A stretch of 64,000 nucleotides of DNA from the NCBI GenBank assembly GCA_002840095.1, contig PGZL01000002.1:279872-343871 (forward strand), written 5' to 3'. Position numbers and translations under genes: made by a program. Positions 1-8,232 of the stretch are shown here, in pieces. Numbering within the stretch: position 1 is the stretch's first letter; each line of letters opens with the position of its first letter. The notes beneath the pieces were generated by a model that searched no databases, was not told the DNA's origin, and saw nothing but the letters and a program-made list of their open reading frames with translations. The DNA is from Gammaproteobacteria bacterium HGW-Gammaproteobacteria-1 (lineage in GTDB: Bacteria > Pseudomonadota > Gammaproteobacteria > Thiohalomonadales > Thiohalomonadaceae).

Positions 1-385
1 CGGCGGTACCGACCGGGACGGTGGATTTGTCCACTACCACGTTGTAGTCAGCGGTCATGTATTGGCCCAACTCGCGGGCTACGGCCAGCACATACTGCAG
101 ATCGGCCGAACCGTCTTCGCCCGGCGGCGTGCCGACGGCAATGAAGAATACATTGGCGCTCCGGGCGGCCTCTTGCAGCGAAGTGGTGAAATGGAGGCGT
201 CCTTCGCGCACATTCTCGGCGACCATCTCGTCGAGGCCCGGCTCATAGATCGGCAGGACTCCCTGTTTGAGGTTTTCGATCTTCCGCTGGTCGATGTCGA
301 CACAGGTGACCTCATGCCCCATTTCTGCGAAGCAGGTTCCGGTGACCAAACCGACGTATCCGGTTCCGATGACGGCAATCTTCAT
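1..385 (-). CDS. ugd: UDP-glucose 6-dehydrogenase, N-terminal part (runs off window)
   Basis: Only the first 128 codons are inside the window. The protein opens [16 protein letters not shown], the GxGxxG NAD-binding loop of UDP-glucose/GDP-mannose dehydrogenases, followed by [15 protein letters not shown] and [11 protein letters not shown], and then [10 protein letters not shown] and DKSTVPVGT, all typical of UDP-glucose 6-dehydrogenase. The family oxidises UDP-glucose to UDP-glucuronate in the cytosol with two NAD+, for surface polysaccharides or LPS modification. It reads away from a run of LPS-core genes on the same strand, with 24 bases between it and the glycosyltransferase upstream, which fits an envelope operon. 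A GDP-mannose or UDP-ManNAc dehydrogenase is possible because the substrate-binding half is missing. Confidence 0.88.
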   Translation of the reverse strand, partial: MKIAVIGTGYVGLVTGTCFAEMGHEVTCVDIDQRKIENLKQGVLPIYEPGLDEMVAENVREGRLHFTTSLQEAARSANVFFIAVGTPPGEDGSADLQYVLAVARELGQYMTADYNVVVDKSTVPVGTA

Positions 386-409
386 GGTGTCTGTTCCTTG
401 GCTGAAAAC

Positions 410-1477
410 TTAAGTCGGGTGGTGCGGCGCCGACAATGGGCGCTGTTGCAGGTAGTTGAGTATCCGCTCGGCATAGCTTTCCACCTCGGCAACCTCAGGA
501 ACTCCGCCGTCGGGCCGGAAGGCGATGGCGTGTTCCTGGTTGCGGGGAAAATAGCCGAAGGGTTGTGCGCCGCAATTGGGCAGGCCGCGGTACTGCGCGT
601 AAAAGAACACGCCGACCGTGGGGCGCTCCAGGGCAATGGAGAGATTGCGGATGCCGGTGTCGTTGGCAATCACCAGTGAAGCGCCTGCGAGCAGGCGTGG
701 TGTGTCGTTATCACCCTGCTGGTGGATGACGTTGTCACGTGGCGACAATTGCGCGGCAATGGTGCGGCAGCGTTCCTGTTCCCACGGGGCCAGTCCGGCC
801 AGCAGGATGTGCTCGTAGGCGGGCCAACGCCGGCTCATCGAGTCGATCAACTGCGCATAGCGCTCACCCGGCCAGCACTTGTAGTCGGCCGATGCCGTGG
901 GAAAATAGACGATGTAGGGTTTTTGCCGCGACAGCGGTGCAACGGTCTGGCCGTAGCGCAATGGCCAGTCGTAATTAAAGCCGAGGATGTGGGCCTGCTC
1001 CAGAAAGGTCTCGGCCTCGAAACGGTACTCTGCGCGCGGGATGGCAACGTCGTACAGCAGGCGTTCCAATCCGCGATGCCGATAGCCTATCTTCATGCGC
1101 GCCCGGTTAAGGCGGGTAATCCAGAACGAACGGCTGGAGGCCGTGATATCGAAAAGGATGTCGTGTGTTCCCAGGGAGCGAAAGCTGCGGAAGATTTCCC
1201 CTGGGCTTGCCTTGCGGTCATTGCCCTGGGCCACATGCACATGGTCGACCAGTTCCTCGGGGATTCCGGCCTGGTAGTGGCTGACCACGCTCAATGTCAG
1301 CCTGGCCTGCGGCAGTGCGTCGCGCAGCGTGCGCAACATGGGGCGGGTGAGCACCATGTCGCCCAGAGCGCCGTGTTTGATTACCGCAACGCTGCGGATC
1401 TGATCGAGCTCCAGGCTGGCTGCCTGCCGCAAAGCCCGGCGCGACACCCAGGTGTTCTTGCCTATCCAGAGTCTCAT
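410..1477 (-). CDS. Glycosyltransferase family 9 (heptosyltransferase-like)
   Basis: 355-residue protein starting MRLWIGKNTW. It shows the GT9 N-terminal pattern SVAVIKHGALGDMVLTRP, in which the GD pair belongs to the LPS heptosyltransferase signature, and a C-terminal ANDTGIRNLSIALERPTVG segment equivalent to the nucleotide-sugar binding D-T/S-G loop. Family members transfer ADP-heptose to the LPS inner core on the cytosolic membrane face. I chose the ATG at 1477 because it overlaps the stop of the upstream GT9 gene as ATGA, indicating translational coupling; a longer reading begins at 1573 but would run through the neighbour. The acceptor cannot be told from sequence. Confidence 0.88.
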   Translation of the reverse strand: MRLWIGKNTWVSRRALRQAASLELDQIRSVAVIKHGALGDMVLTRPMLRTLRDALPQARLTLSVVSHYQAGIPEELVDHVHVAQGNDRKASPGEIFRSFRSLGTHDILFDITASSRSFWITRLNRARMKIGYRHRGLERLLYDVAIPRAEYRFEAETFLEQAHILGFNYDWPLRYGQTVAPLSRQKPYIVYFPTASADYKCWPGERYAQLIDSMSRRWPAYEHILLAGLAPWEQERCRTIAAQLSPRDNVIHQQGDNDTPRLLAGASLVIANDTGIRNLSIALERPTVGVFFYAQYRGLPNCGAQPFGYFPRNQEHAIAFRPDGGVPEVAEVESYAERILNYLQQRPLSAPHHPT

Positions 1478-2535
1478 CTCGGGTCGTTTGCCAACAATCG
1501 ATCCAGTATTGCGGTTACGTCGGTAACGGCTATCAGGGACATCGCACCACGGTCGCGTACCCGCGTACCCCATGGTAATTGGCCCGGCAGTTTACCATAG
1601 TGGACCTGCACCGATTCCGGATATTTGTTCACCACCAGACCTTCACTCAGGTAGGGGCGGGCCCGGTCCGGATTGGTACAGGCATACAGCCCGATGACCG
1701 GTGTACCGACGGCAGTGGCCAGGTGGGCGGGCCCGGCGTCGGGTGCGAGCAGTGCCGCGGCGCGGGACAGCAGCGCCAGCAATTGTTTCAGATTGGTTGC
1801 ACCGATGACGTTGAGCGGGTGGTGGCGCATGAGTTGTTCGATGGCATTGCCCATCTCGCGCTCCAGGGCACTCCCGCCGCCGGTCAGCAGTACGCGCATG
1901 CCGTGCCGTTCGACGGCGTAGTCGGCGACGGCCGCATACCCTTCCGCCGTCCAGTTGCGGTGGGCCTGGCTGGAGCAGGGGCTGATGATCAGGGTGGGCT
2001 GAGCGCCGGGCAGCAGTTGTTCGGCGTAGCGGCGTGCGGCTTCCGGTATGGGGATGTCCCAGCGCAGCCGGCGCTCGGTCACGCCCAGTGCGGCGCTGAA
2101 ACCGAACAGGCTGTCGAGCACGTGTTCGCGCTGGCGCGGCGCGATCTGCGCATTGGTGAACAGCCACTGGCCGTCCTTGGCGCGGGCGCGGTCGAAGCCG
2201 AGCTTGATGGGGGCGTCGATGAACAGGCTGATGAGGCTGGCGCGCAGGGCCATCTGCATGTGCAGCAGCACGTCGAAGCGGCGGCCGCGCAGCTGTCGCC
2301 GCACATCCAGGTAGGCGCGCCATCCCCGCTTTTTGTCAAAGATGATAAAGTCGATGCCCGGGATGTCGCCCACCAGGGCGTGTTCGGTCTTGCCGATGAT
2401 CCAGGTGAGGCGCGTGTCAGGCCAGCGGGCCTGCAGCGTACGCACCACCGGCAGGGTATGGCTGATGTCGCCGATGGCGGACAGGCGCAGGATGCAAAGA
2501 CTTTCCGGCGGCGATGTGAGCGGTAGAGAAGACAT
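1474..2535 (-). CDS. Glycosyltransferase family 9 (LPS heptosyltransferase)
   Basis: 353-residue protein starting MSSLPLTSPPESLCILRLSAIGD. It has the GT9 hallmarks: N-terminal LRLSAIGDISHTLPVVRTL, the mid-protein ISPCSSQAHRNWTAEGYA motif that matches the S/K-W-P region of WaaC/WaaF, and APDAGPAHLATAVGTPVIGLY near the C-terminus. It should add a heptose or related sugar to the Kdo-lipid A core. It is coupled to the following GT9 gene by an ATGA overlap. Its ATG (2533-2535, minus strand) lies in the palindrome CATG that also holds the start codon of the divergent kdkA. A start 12 codons upstream at 2571 is possible but lacks support. Confidence 0.9.
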   Translation of the reverse strand: MSSLPLTSPPESLCILRLSAIGDISHTLPVVRTLQARWPDTRLTWIIGKTEHALVGDIPGIDFIIFDKKRGWRAYLDVRRQLRGRRFDVLLHMQMALRASLISLFIDAPIKLGFDRARAKDGQWLFTNAQIAPRQREHVLDSLFGFSAALGVTERRLRWDIPIPEAARRYAEQLLPGAQPTLIISPCSSQAHRNWTAEGYAAVADYAVERHGMRVLLTGGGSALEREMGNAIEQLMRHHPLNVIGATNLKQLLALLSRAAALLAPDAGPAHLATAVGTPVIGLYACTNPDRARPYLSEGLVVNKYPESVQVHYGKLPGQLPWGTRVRDRGAMSLIAVTDVTAILDRLLANDPR

Positions 2536-3253
2536 GCAACCTATTGAGACCCAGAACGGCGAAAGCCACATCCTATATGATGCCGAACTGCCGATCCACG
2601 CGGAGCCGGCATTGTTTGAGCCGGCCGCCTGGCGCCGCCGCGGCCAGTTTCTGGGCAGTGCGCAGGGGCGCGGCGAGACGGCCTTCGTCGGCGACGGCAG
2701 CTACGAGTACGTGCTGCGCCACTACCGGCGCGGCGGACTGCCGGGACGGCTGGTGCGCGACCGCTACCTGTGGGTCGGGCTGGAGCGCACCCGGGCCTGG
2801 CGCGAATGGCGCCTGACGGCGGAGCTGTATCGCCTGGGCTTGCCGGTGCCGCGGCCGGTGGCGGCGCGGGTGGAGCGCGAGGGACTGCTTTACAGCGCCG
2901 ACCTGATCACCGTGCGCATCCCTGAGGCCCGCTCCCTGGCGCAGGTGCTGCACGACGGTCCGCTGCCGGAGGCGCAATGGCAGGCGATAGGCGCCTGCAT
3001 CCGCCGTTTCCACGCCGCCGGCGTGGACCACGCCGACCTCAATGCCCACAACATCCTGCTGGCCGGCGAGGAAGTATTCCTCATCGATTTTGATCGCGGC
3101 CGCCTGCGTGCACCGGGACGCTGGCAGCGGCACAATCTGGCGCGGCTGCTGCGCTCCCTGCGCAAGCTCTACAACGAAAGCCTGGACATCGCCTTCACCG
3201 ATGCCGACTGGCATTTTCTGCTGGCGGGGTACGGTGACGGCAACGGCCAGTAA
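2534..3253 (+). CDS. kdkA: 3-deoxy-D-manno-octulosonic acid (Kdo) kinase
   Basis: 239-residue Kdo kinase, which phosphorylates O4 of Kdo in the LPS inner core using ATP. Visible family features are GDGSYEYVLRHYRRGGLPGRL near residue 50 (lipopolysaccharide kinase N-lobe), the catalytic loop HADLNAHNILL and the metal-binding IDFDRGR, all in eukaryotic-kinase-like order, and a late LARLLRSLRKL helix. The length matches KdkA. The ATG at 2534 sits on the same CATG as the divergent glycosyltransferase start, so neither gene has a private promoter region between the start codons. Together with waaA directly downstream on the other strand it marks a single-Kdo, phosphorylated core type as in Haemophilus and Vibrio (inference). 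Confidence 0.92.
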   Translation: MQPIETQNGESHILYDAELPIHAEPALFEPAAWRRRGQFLGSAQGRGETAFVGDGSYEYVLRHYRRGGLPGRLVRDRYLWVGLERTRAWREWRLTAELYRLGLPVPRPVAARVEREGLLYSADLITVRIPEARSLAQVLHDGPLPEAQWQAIGACIRRFHAAGVDHADLNAHNILLAGEEVFLIDFDRGRLRAPGRWQRHNLARLLRSLRKLYNESLDIAFTDADWHFLLAGYGDGNGQ

Positions 3254-3275
3254 GGCACGGAACTTCCAATCCTCG

Positions 3276-3342
3276 ACGCAGAGACGCGGAGGCGCAGAGT
3301 AAGTCCATTACCTGCTCTGCGCCTCTGCGTCCCTGCGCCGGG
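3276..3342. repeat. Palindromic repeat, CGCAGAG family (copy B1)
   Basis: Inverted arrays lie between the convergent kdkA and waaA genes. The left arm carries CGCAGAGACGCGGAGGCGCA, the right arm the reverse complement type CTCTGCGCCTCTGCGTC, around a 14-nt centre. The right arm is translated in frame as the last residues of WaaA (RRRDAEAQSR). Related copies occur near 42.3, 53.1 and 54.7 kb. Confidence 0.8.
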
Positions 3343-4618
3343 TGTCGATGTTTGTAGCCGCGGTCCCATCCTGATGGCACCACTCCTCCAGCGCCACCGC
3401 ATAGCGCGTGGCCATGTCGCGGCGCCGCTCCACCAGTTGTTGCGCCGCCGTGCCCAGCGCGGCGCGGTGTTCCGGCTGCGCCAGCAGCGCGGTGAATACC
3501 GTGCTCAACGCACGTACGTCCTCCACCTGCACGGCGCCGCCGTGTTCCAGCAGCAGCCGGCATTCGTCGGCGAAGTTGTCCATGTGGGGACCGAACACCA
3601 GGGCCTTGCCCAGGTGGGCGGCCTCCAGCACGTTCTGTCCGCCCCTGGGTACCAGTGACCCGCCCATGAACACCAGCTCCGCCCCGGCCATGAAGCCGGT
3701 CAGTTCGCCGAAGGTGTCGGCGAGGTAGACGCGGGTCTGCGCAGTGACGTCCTGGCCGCGGCTGCGCACGGCGATGTGCGGCGGCGGCAGGGCCAGGTCA
3801 CGCAGGATTTCCTGCACCCGGCGTGGGTGGCGCGGCACGATCACCAGCAGCCGGCCGCCGTGTTCCGCCTGCTGCCAGGCCTGCAGCAGCAGGGCCTCCT
3901 CGCCGTCGCGGGTGGAGGCGGCCAGCACGTAGGGGCGCGGCAGGGAAATGTTCGCGCTGGCGGCCTGGACATCGGCGCTGAATTTGATGTTGCCCACCAC
4001 CTGTACCCGTGCCGCCGCCGCACCGAGAGCAATGAAACCGGCACGGTCGGCCTCGGAGCGGGCCAGCACTGCATCGACCCGGCCCAGGGCGCAGCGGTAC
4101 TGGCGGCACAGCCAGCGCGGCGCGTTGCGGGTGCGCAGGGACAGGCGGCCGTTGACGATGATGAGCGGGATGGCGCGCGCCGCGCTGGCCGCGAACAGGT
4201 TGGGCCACAGTTCGGTTTCCATGATCAGGGCGCAGCGTGGCCGGTAGTGATCGAAAAAACGCCTTACCGCACCGCGCCAGTCCAGCGGCAGGAATACATG
4301 GGGCACGTCGGCGGGCAGGCGCCGGGCGGCGAGCGCGGCGCTGCTGGCGGTGGCGGTGGTCAGCAGCAGCGGCAGTTGCGGCTGGCGGGCGCGCAATGCG
4401 GCGATGAGGGGCAGGGCTGCGTTGAGTTCGCCCACCGAGGCGGCATGCAGCCAGACCGGTGACGGTGCTGCGGCGGTGCGGTAGAGGCCGCAGCGCTCGC
4501 GCAGGTAGCGCCAGGAGCGTTCGCGCAATGCCTGCCACAGGGTGTAGCCGAGCAGCAGCGGTGTGAGCAACCCCAGCAGCAGGCGGTAACGGGCGAGGGA
4601 GGCGTCGGCCGAAGTCAT
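3308..4618 (-). CDS. waaA: Kdo transferase (3-deoxy-D-manno-octulosonic acid transferase)
   Basis: 436-residue GT30 enzyme that transfers Kdo from CMP-Kdo to lipid IVA on the inner membrane. After an N-terminal membrane anchor (LLLGLLTPLLLGYTLW) come the family motifs WLHAASVGELNAA with the catalytic Glu, METELWPNLF, VNGRLSLR, VVGNIKF, ADTFGELTGFM and GGSLVPRGGQNVLEAA. The start at 4618 overlaps the stop of the acyltransferase upstream by one base (TGATG). The normal protein seems to end near 'EEWCHQDG'; the last dozen residues, including RRRDAEAQSR, are encoded by the palindromic repeat that follows, an acquired C-terminal tail. Confidence 0.94.
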   Translation of the reverse strand: MTSADASLARYRLLLGLLTPLLLGYTLWQALRERSWRYLRERCGLYRTAAAPSPVWLHAASVGELNAALPLIAALRARQPQLPLLLTTATASSAALAARRLPADVPHVFLPLDWRGAVRRFFDHYRPRCALIMETELWPNLFAASAARAIPLIIVNGRLSLRTRNAPRWLCRQYRCALGRVDAVLARSEADRAGFIALGAAAARVQVVGNIKFSADVQAASANISLPRPYVLAASTRDGEEALLLQAWQQAEHGGRLLVIVPRHPRRVQEILRDLALPPPHIAVRSRGQDVTAQTRVYLADTFGELTGFMAGAELVFMGGSLVPRGGQNVLEAAHLGKALVFGPHMDNFADECRLLLEHGGAVQVEDVRALSTVFTALLAQPEHRAALGTAAQQLVERRRDMATRYAVALEEWCHQDGTAATNIDTRRRDAEAQSR

Positions 4619-5541
4619 CAGCGGTACAGGTCCGGCTCGCCTTCGGGGCGGGTCTTGAAGCGGCGGTGGATCCACAGGTACTGCTCCGGCATGGCGCGCA
4701 CCTGCTGTTCCAGCACCGCGTTGACGCGGGTGGCGTCGGCCAGGTCGTCGCCGCCGGGGAAGCCCTCCAGCGCGGGCAGCAGGGCGATGCGGTAGCCCTG
4801 CGCGCCGGGCAGGCGCTCGGAAACGTAGGGCAGCACCGGCGCCCCGGTGAGCCGCGCCAGCCGCGCCGTGGTGGTGAGCGTCGCCGTGGCCACGCCGAAG
4901 AAGGGGGCGAACACCGAGCGCTCACGGCCGAAGTCCTGATCCGGGGCGTACCACACGGTCTTGCCCGCCTTGACGTTGCGCACGATGGTGCGCATGTCGG
5001 TGCTTTGCAGCAGGTCGTCGAACAGCCGGCGGCGCTGCCGCACCATGACAGCTTCGTACAGCGGATTGTGGGCGCGCTTGTAGATGGGTTGCAGGCCGTC
5101 GATGTGGAAGGCGAGGAAGCGGCCGCTGATCTCCAGGGTGGTGTAATGGCCGCCGAGCAGGATCACGCCCTTTCCCTGTGCCCGGGCGGCAGCATAGTTT
5201 TCCAGGCCCTCGATGCGGTACAGCCGGCGCAGGCGCCGCTCGCCGCCCCACCAGGACAGCGCGTTTTCGAACACCGAAATGGCGGCGGCACGGAAAGTGG
5301 CGCGCACCAGTTTCTCCCGTGCCGTCTCATCCAGTTCGGGAAAGCACAGGCGCAGGTTGGTGCGGGCGATGTGGCGGCGTTTGGGGATGAGCCGGTACAT
5401 CAGGCGGCCGAGGCCGCCGCCCAGCAGCAGCAGGGCCGGATAGGGCAGCAGCGCGCACAGGCGCAGCAGGCCCAGCCCCAACCACATGGGCCAGTGGCGG
5501 GGGGCGAGGAAGGGGCGGAGGGATGGTGTGTCGTCGCTCAT
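4618..5541 (-). CDS. lpxL: Lipid A biosynthesis lauroyl/myristoyl acyltransferase (LpxL/HtrB family)
   Basis: 307-residue inner-membrane acyltransferase that adds a secondary acyl chain to Kdo2-lipid IVA. It has a single N-terminal hydrophobic segment (residues about 20-50), the catalytic HX4E box in GGHYTTLE, and APDQDFGRERSVFAPFFG, the conserved second block of the LPLAT family, ending with a YLWIHRRFKTRP signature close to the C-terminus. It is the first gene of the waaA pair and is translationally coupled to waaA. Nothing in the sequence fixes the acyl chain length, and LpxM or LpxP type specificity cannot be excluded. Confidence 0.9.
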   Translation of the reverse strand: MSDDTPSLRPFLAPRHWPMWLGLGLLRLCALLPYPALLLLGGGLGRLMYRLIPKRRHIARTNLRLCFPELDETAREKLVRATFRAAAISVFENALSWWGGERRLRRLYRIEGLENYAAARAQGKGVILLGGHYTTLEISGRFLAFHIDGLQPIYKRAHNPLYEAVMVRQRRRLFDDLLQSTDMRTIVRNVKAGKTVWYAPDQDFGRERSVFAPFFGVATATLTTTARLARLTGAPVLPYVSERLPGAQGYRIALLPALEGFPGGDDLADATRVNAVLEQQVRAMPEQYLWIHRRFKTRPEGEPDLYR

Positions 5542-5580
5542 GATGGCAGCCGGCGGGCATTATGCCACGGCGGGCCGCCC

Positions 5581-6114
5581 TCAGAACGCGGGCGGACGGG
5601 CGCCGCGCCGTTCGGCCATTTTCTGGCCCAGGGCCTTGAGTTCCCCGCTGCCGAGAATATGCCGCGCCATTTCCAGCAGTTCCTCGTTCTCGCGGGCGAT
5701 ATGGCTGCGATAGATGGCGGCGAAATCGGCCACCAGCGCGGTGAAGGCGTCGAGATCGGTGATCTGCGCGGGACGGGCCAGCTGCGGCTCCAACTGCCGC
5801 CACAGGGTCTCCATCTGCGCGTGGTCCTGGCGCAGGCGGTGCACCAGATCGGCCAGTTTCAGCGACTGGCGTGCCAGGCGCGGAAACAGATCCTGCTCCT
5901 CGTCCTGGTGGTGGTGTTGGCCGGCGGTACTGAAGTAGTGGTGAATCTTGCCGGCGGCGCTGCGCGCCTCGGCGTCGACGCCCTGGGCGCGCAGGTGTTC
6001 CACCAGCCGTTCCAGGGTGGCGCAGTGTTGCAGGATGCGTTCGTGGCAGGCGCGCAGCAGCCCGATGGGGTCGTTGAAATCAGGGGCGGCTTCGGGAAAG
6101 GGGGACAGGCTCAT
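5581..6114 (-). CDS. Hemerythrin HHE cation-binding domain protein
   Basis: 177-residue cytosolic protein with the five histidines and two acids expected of a di-iron hemerythrin fold: CHERILQH, HHYFSTAGQHHHQDEEQD, RQDHAQMETLW and SHIARENEEL in four helices. Such proteins bind O2 or NO or take part in iron-centre repair (as YtfE does), but YtfE's N-terminal ScdA domain is absent here. I used the ATG at 6114; the longer reading to 6240 would be translated from the palindromic repeat next door. It is convergent with nothing and stands alone, 40 bases downstream of lpxL's start region on the same strand. Confidence 0.85.
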   Translation of the reverse strand: MSLSPFPEAAPDFNDPIGLLRACHERILQHCATLERLVEHLRAQGVDAEARSAAGKIHHYFSTAGQHHHQDEEQDLFPRLARQSLKLADLVHRLRQDHAQMETLWRQLEPQLARPAQITDLDAFTALVADFAAIYRSHIARENEELLEMARHILGSGELKALGQKMAERRGARPPAF

Positions 6115-6149
6115 GGTGGTTGGGAATCTTAGCGCAGGGATGTCGAACA

Positions 6150-6279
6150 GAGATACAAGATACAAGTTACAAGATACAAGGGAATGAACTCGCTGCGCTC
6201 GTGCTGATTTTGAATTCAAGCAACCGTGCGCACAGCGCACACCTCCTCTTGTATCTTTCTTCTTTGCTCTTGTATCTGG
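6150..6279. repeat. Palindromic repeat, ATACAAG family (copy A1)
   Basis: The left end carries four heptamers of the ATACAAG/TTACAAG type and the right end the complementary CTTGTAT units. Between them is a core with GAACTCGCTGCGCTCGTG and CCGTGCGCACAGCGCAC. The core recurs near 19.8 kb (inverted), 40.8 kb and in part at 45.7 kb, so this is a dispersed element and not a chance hairpin. It fills the gap between the isochorismatase stop and the hemerythrin start. Confidence 0.85.
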
Positions 6280-6280
6280 C

Positions 6281-6853
6281 TTATTTAATCAGTGCGGTAA
6301 TGGCCTTGAACTGGGGGTGAGCAGCGTCGCGCAGCCATTCGAACAGCACCGATTCCGTATTGGTGACGGTGGCGCCGGCCTGGCGCAGGCGCGCCAGGGC
6401 GTTGTGCCGGTTGGCGTCGTCGCGCGAACTGACCGCATCCTCCACCACAAAGACCTGATAACCGCGGCCGAGCAGTTCCATGGCCGTTTGCAGCACGCAG
6501 ACATGGGCTTCCATGCCGCTGAGGATGACCTGATGGCGGCCCGGATGGGCATCGAGGGCGGTGTTGAAGCCGGCCGCGCCGGTGGAGGCGAAGCAGGTCT
6601 TGCACACCACGCCGAGTCCGTCGGGAAAATGCTGCGCCAGGGCGGCTTCGGTATTGCCGAGGCCCTTGGGATACTGCTCGGTGACGACCACCGGCAGCTG
6701 CAGCAGGCGCGCCGCCTGCAACAGGACGCCGGTGTTTTTCAGCACGCGCTCGCGCGCCGCCTGCGCCATGGCCGCCGCCAGCCGCGCCTGGACGTCGATG
6801 ACGACCAGCTGGCTGGTTGCGGCGGCGCAGAGCAGGGAGGCCGCCTGCGGCAT
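6281..6853 (-). CDS. Isochorismatase-family cysteine hydrolase
   Basis: 190-residue cytosolic hydrolase of the YcaC/isochorismatase fold. The catalytic triad is visible as Asp20 (VVIDVQ), Lys85 (VCKTCFAS) and Cys119 (GMEAHVCVLQTA), with the cis-peptide-containing GMEAHVC loop typical of the family. The substrate is unknown; relatives act on amides such as nicotinamide or carbamates. The ATG at 6853 overlaps the tolC stop (TGATG), with a GTG one codon earlier as an alternative. It therefore closes a pcm-tolC-isochorismatase unit. The stop lies at the edge of the ATACAAG repeat. Confidence 0.88.
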   Translation of the reverse strand: MPQAASLLCAAATSQLVVIDVQARLAAAMAQAARERVLKNTGVLLQAARLLQLPVVVTEQYPKGLGNTEAALAQHFPDGLGVVCKTCFASTGAAGFNTALDAHPGRHQVILSGMEAHVCVLQTAMELLGRGYQVFVVEDAVSSRDDANRHNALARLRQAGATVTNTESVLFEWLRDAAHPQFKAITALIK

Positions 6854-8166
6854 CACTTCAGCCAGGTGTTGATGTGATCCACGTCGGCCTCGGCCAGGAT
6901 CCCGGCGGCCTGCTTCAGGCGCAGGGTCGACAGGGCGTAGTCGTAGCGGGCCCGGGCATAGTCGCGCTGGGTGCGGAACAGCTCGCGCTGCGAATTGAGC
7001 ACTTCCACGGCGGTGCGGGTACCCACGTCGAAGCCGGCCTGGGTCGCTTCCAGGGCGGTCCTGGCGGACGACACCGCCTGGCGCCGGGCCTGCACCGTGC
7101 TGATGCCGGCGGTGACGCCGAGATAGGCGTCGCGGGTCTGGCGCACGGTGGAACGGCGGGTCTGCTCCATGCCTTCCTGGGCCTGGGTGTAGAGATGGGT
7201 CGCCTCACGGGTGCTGGCGCTCACGCCGCCGCCGGCGTAGAGCGGTACGTTGAGCTGCAGGCCGATGATGTTGCTGTTGCTTTCGCTGGCGGACACGGTG
7301 GCCGACTTGGTGGTGTCGGACCAGTTGTGGCTGGCGACGATGTCCAGGGTCGGATAGTGGCCGGCCTGGCGGCGGTTCATCTCCTCGCGCGCGACCTGGG
7401 TGGCGGCTTCGGCGGCGAGCAGTTGCAGGTTCTGTTGCAGTGCCGTTTCCACCCACTGATCGATGCTGGCCGGGTCGGGGCTTTGCAGCGGAATCTCGCC
7501 GGCCAGCGGGGTGATCGCGGCATGGTCGCGGCCGGTGATCTCGCGCAGCACTTCGCGGGCGTTTTGCAGCTGGTTCTGCGCCACGATCTCCTGCGCCACG
7601 GCGGCGTCGTAGCCGGCCTGGGCCTCGTGCACGTCGGTGATGGCGGACAGGCCGACCTCGAAGCGCTGCTGGGTCTGGCGCAACTGCTGGGCGATGGCGG
7701 TCTTTTCCGCCTGGGCGAAGCGCAGGTTGTCCTCGGCGGCGAGCAGATTGAAGTAGGTTTCGGCCACACGGACGATCAGGCCCTGGCGGGCGCTGCCGTA
7801 CTGGGCATCGGCCTGGGCGATGCCGGCGTCGGCCTGGCGCAGCTGCACATAGTAGTCGTGGTGATAGACCGCCTGGCGCAGGCTCAGGGCGTAGCTGGAG
7901 GTGTTGTAATCCTTGTCCAGGGCTACGGGCTTCTTGATCTCGACCTGGTTCCACTGTGTCTGCGCCGAGAAACTCACATTGGGCAGCAGCGCGGCACGGC
8001 TCTGCGGGCGCGCCTCGAGGGCGGCGCGGTGGCCGGCTTCGGCGGCGCGCAACTGCGGGTCGCTCTCCTGGGCCAGGCGATAGACGTCGCGCAGGTCTTC
8101 GGCCTGGGCGGCGGCGGTGCCGAGCGCCAGGGCCAGGGCGAGCATTCGTGCTACGGAGTTGGACAT
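6853..8166 (-). CDS. tolC: TolC-family outer membrane efflux protein
   Basis: 437-residue outer-membrane channel with a signal peptide ending near residue 22 (TAAAQA-ED). Two repeats of the OEP domain are visible, with LRDVYRLAQESDPQLRAAEA at the start and long alpha-helical hairpins containing YFNLLAAEDNLRFAQAEK and AYLGVTAGISTVQARRQAV, plus the GFDVGTRTAVEVLNSQREL turn found in E. coli TolC. It would link inner-membrane pumps or type I secretion to the outside. It follows pcm on the same strand by 66 bases, an arrangement common in gammaproteobacteria. No pump or adaptor gene is adjacent. Confidence 0.93.
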   Translation of the reverse strand: MSNSVARMLALALALGTAAAQAEDLRDVYRLAQESDPQLRAAEAGHRAALEARPQSRAALLPNVSFSAQTQWNQVEIKKPVALDKDYNTSSYALSLRQAVYHHDYYVQLRQADAGIAQADAQYGSARQGLIVRVAETYFNLLAAEDNLRFAQAEKTAIAQQLRQTQQRFEVGLSAITDVHEAQAGYDAAVAQEIVAQNQLQNAREVLREITGRDHAAITPLAGEIPLQSPDPASIDQWVETALQQNLQLLAAEAATQVAREEMNRRQAGHYPTLDIVASHNWSDTTKSATVSASESNSNIIGLQLNVPLYAGGGVSASTREATHLYTQAQEGMEQTRRSTVRQTRDAYLGVTAGISTVQARRQAVSSARTALEATQAGFDVGTRTAVEVLNSQRELFRTQRDYARARYDYALSTLRLKQAAGILAEADVDHINTWLK

Positions 8167-8232
8167 GGTATCCCTCGCAATGGGGTATATAAGAAAACGC
8201 TAATAATGAGGTTCCGCCCGCGGCGGATCAAG

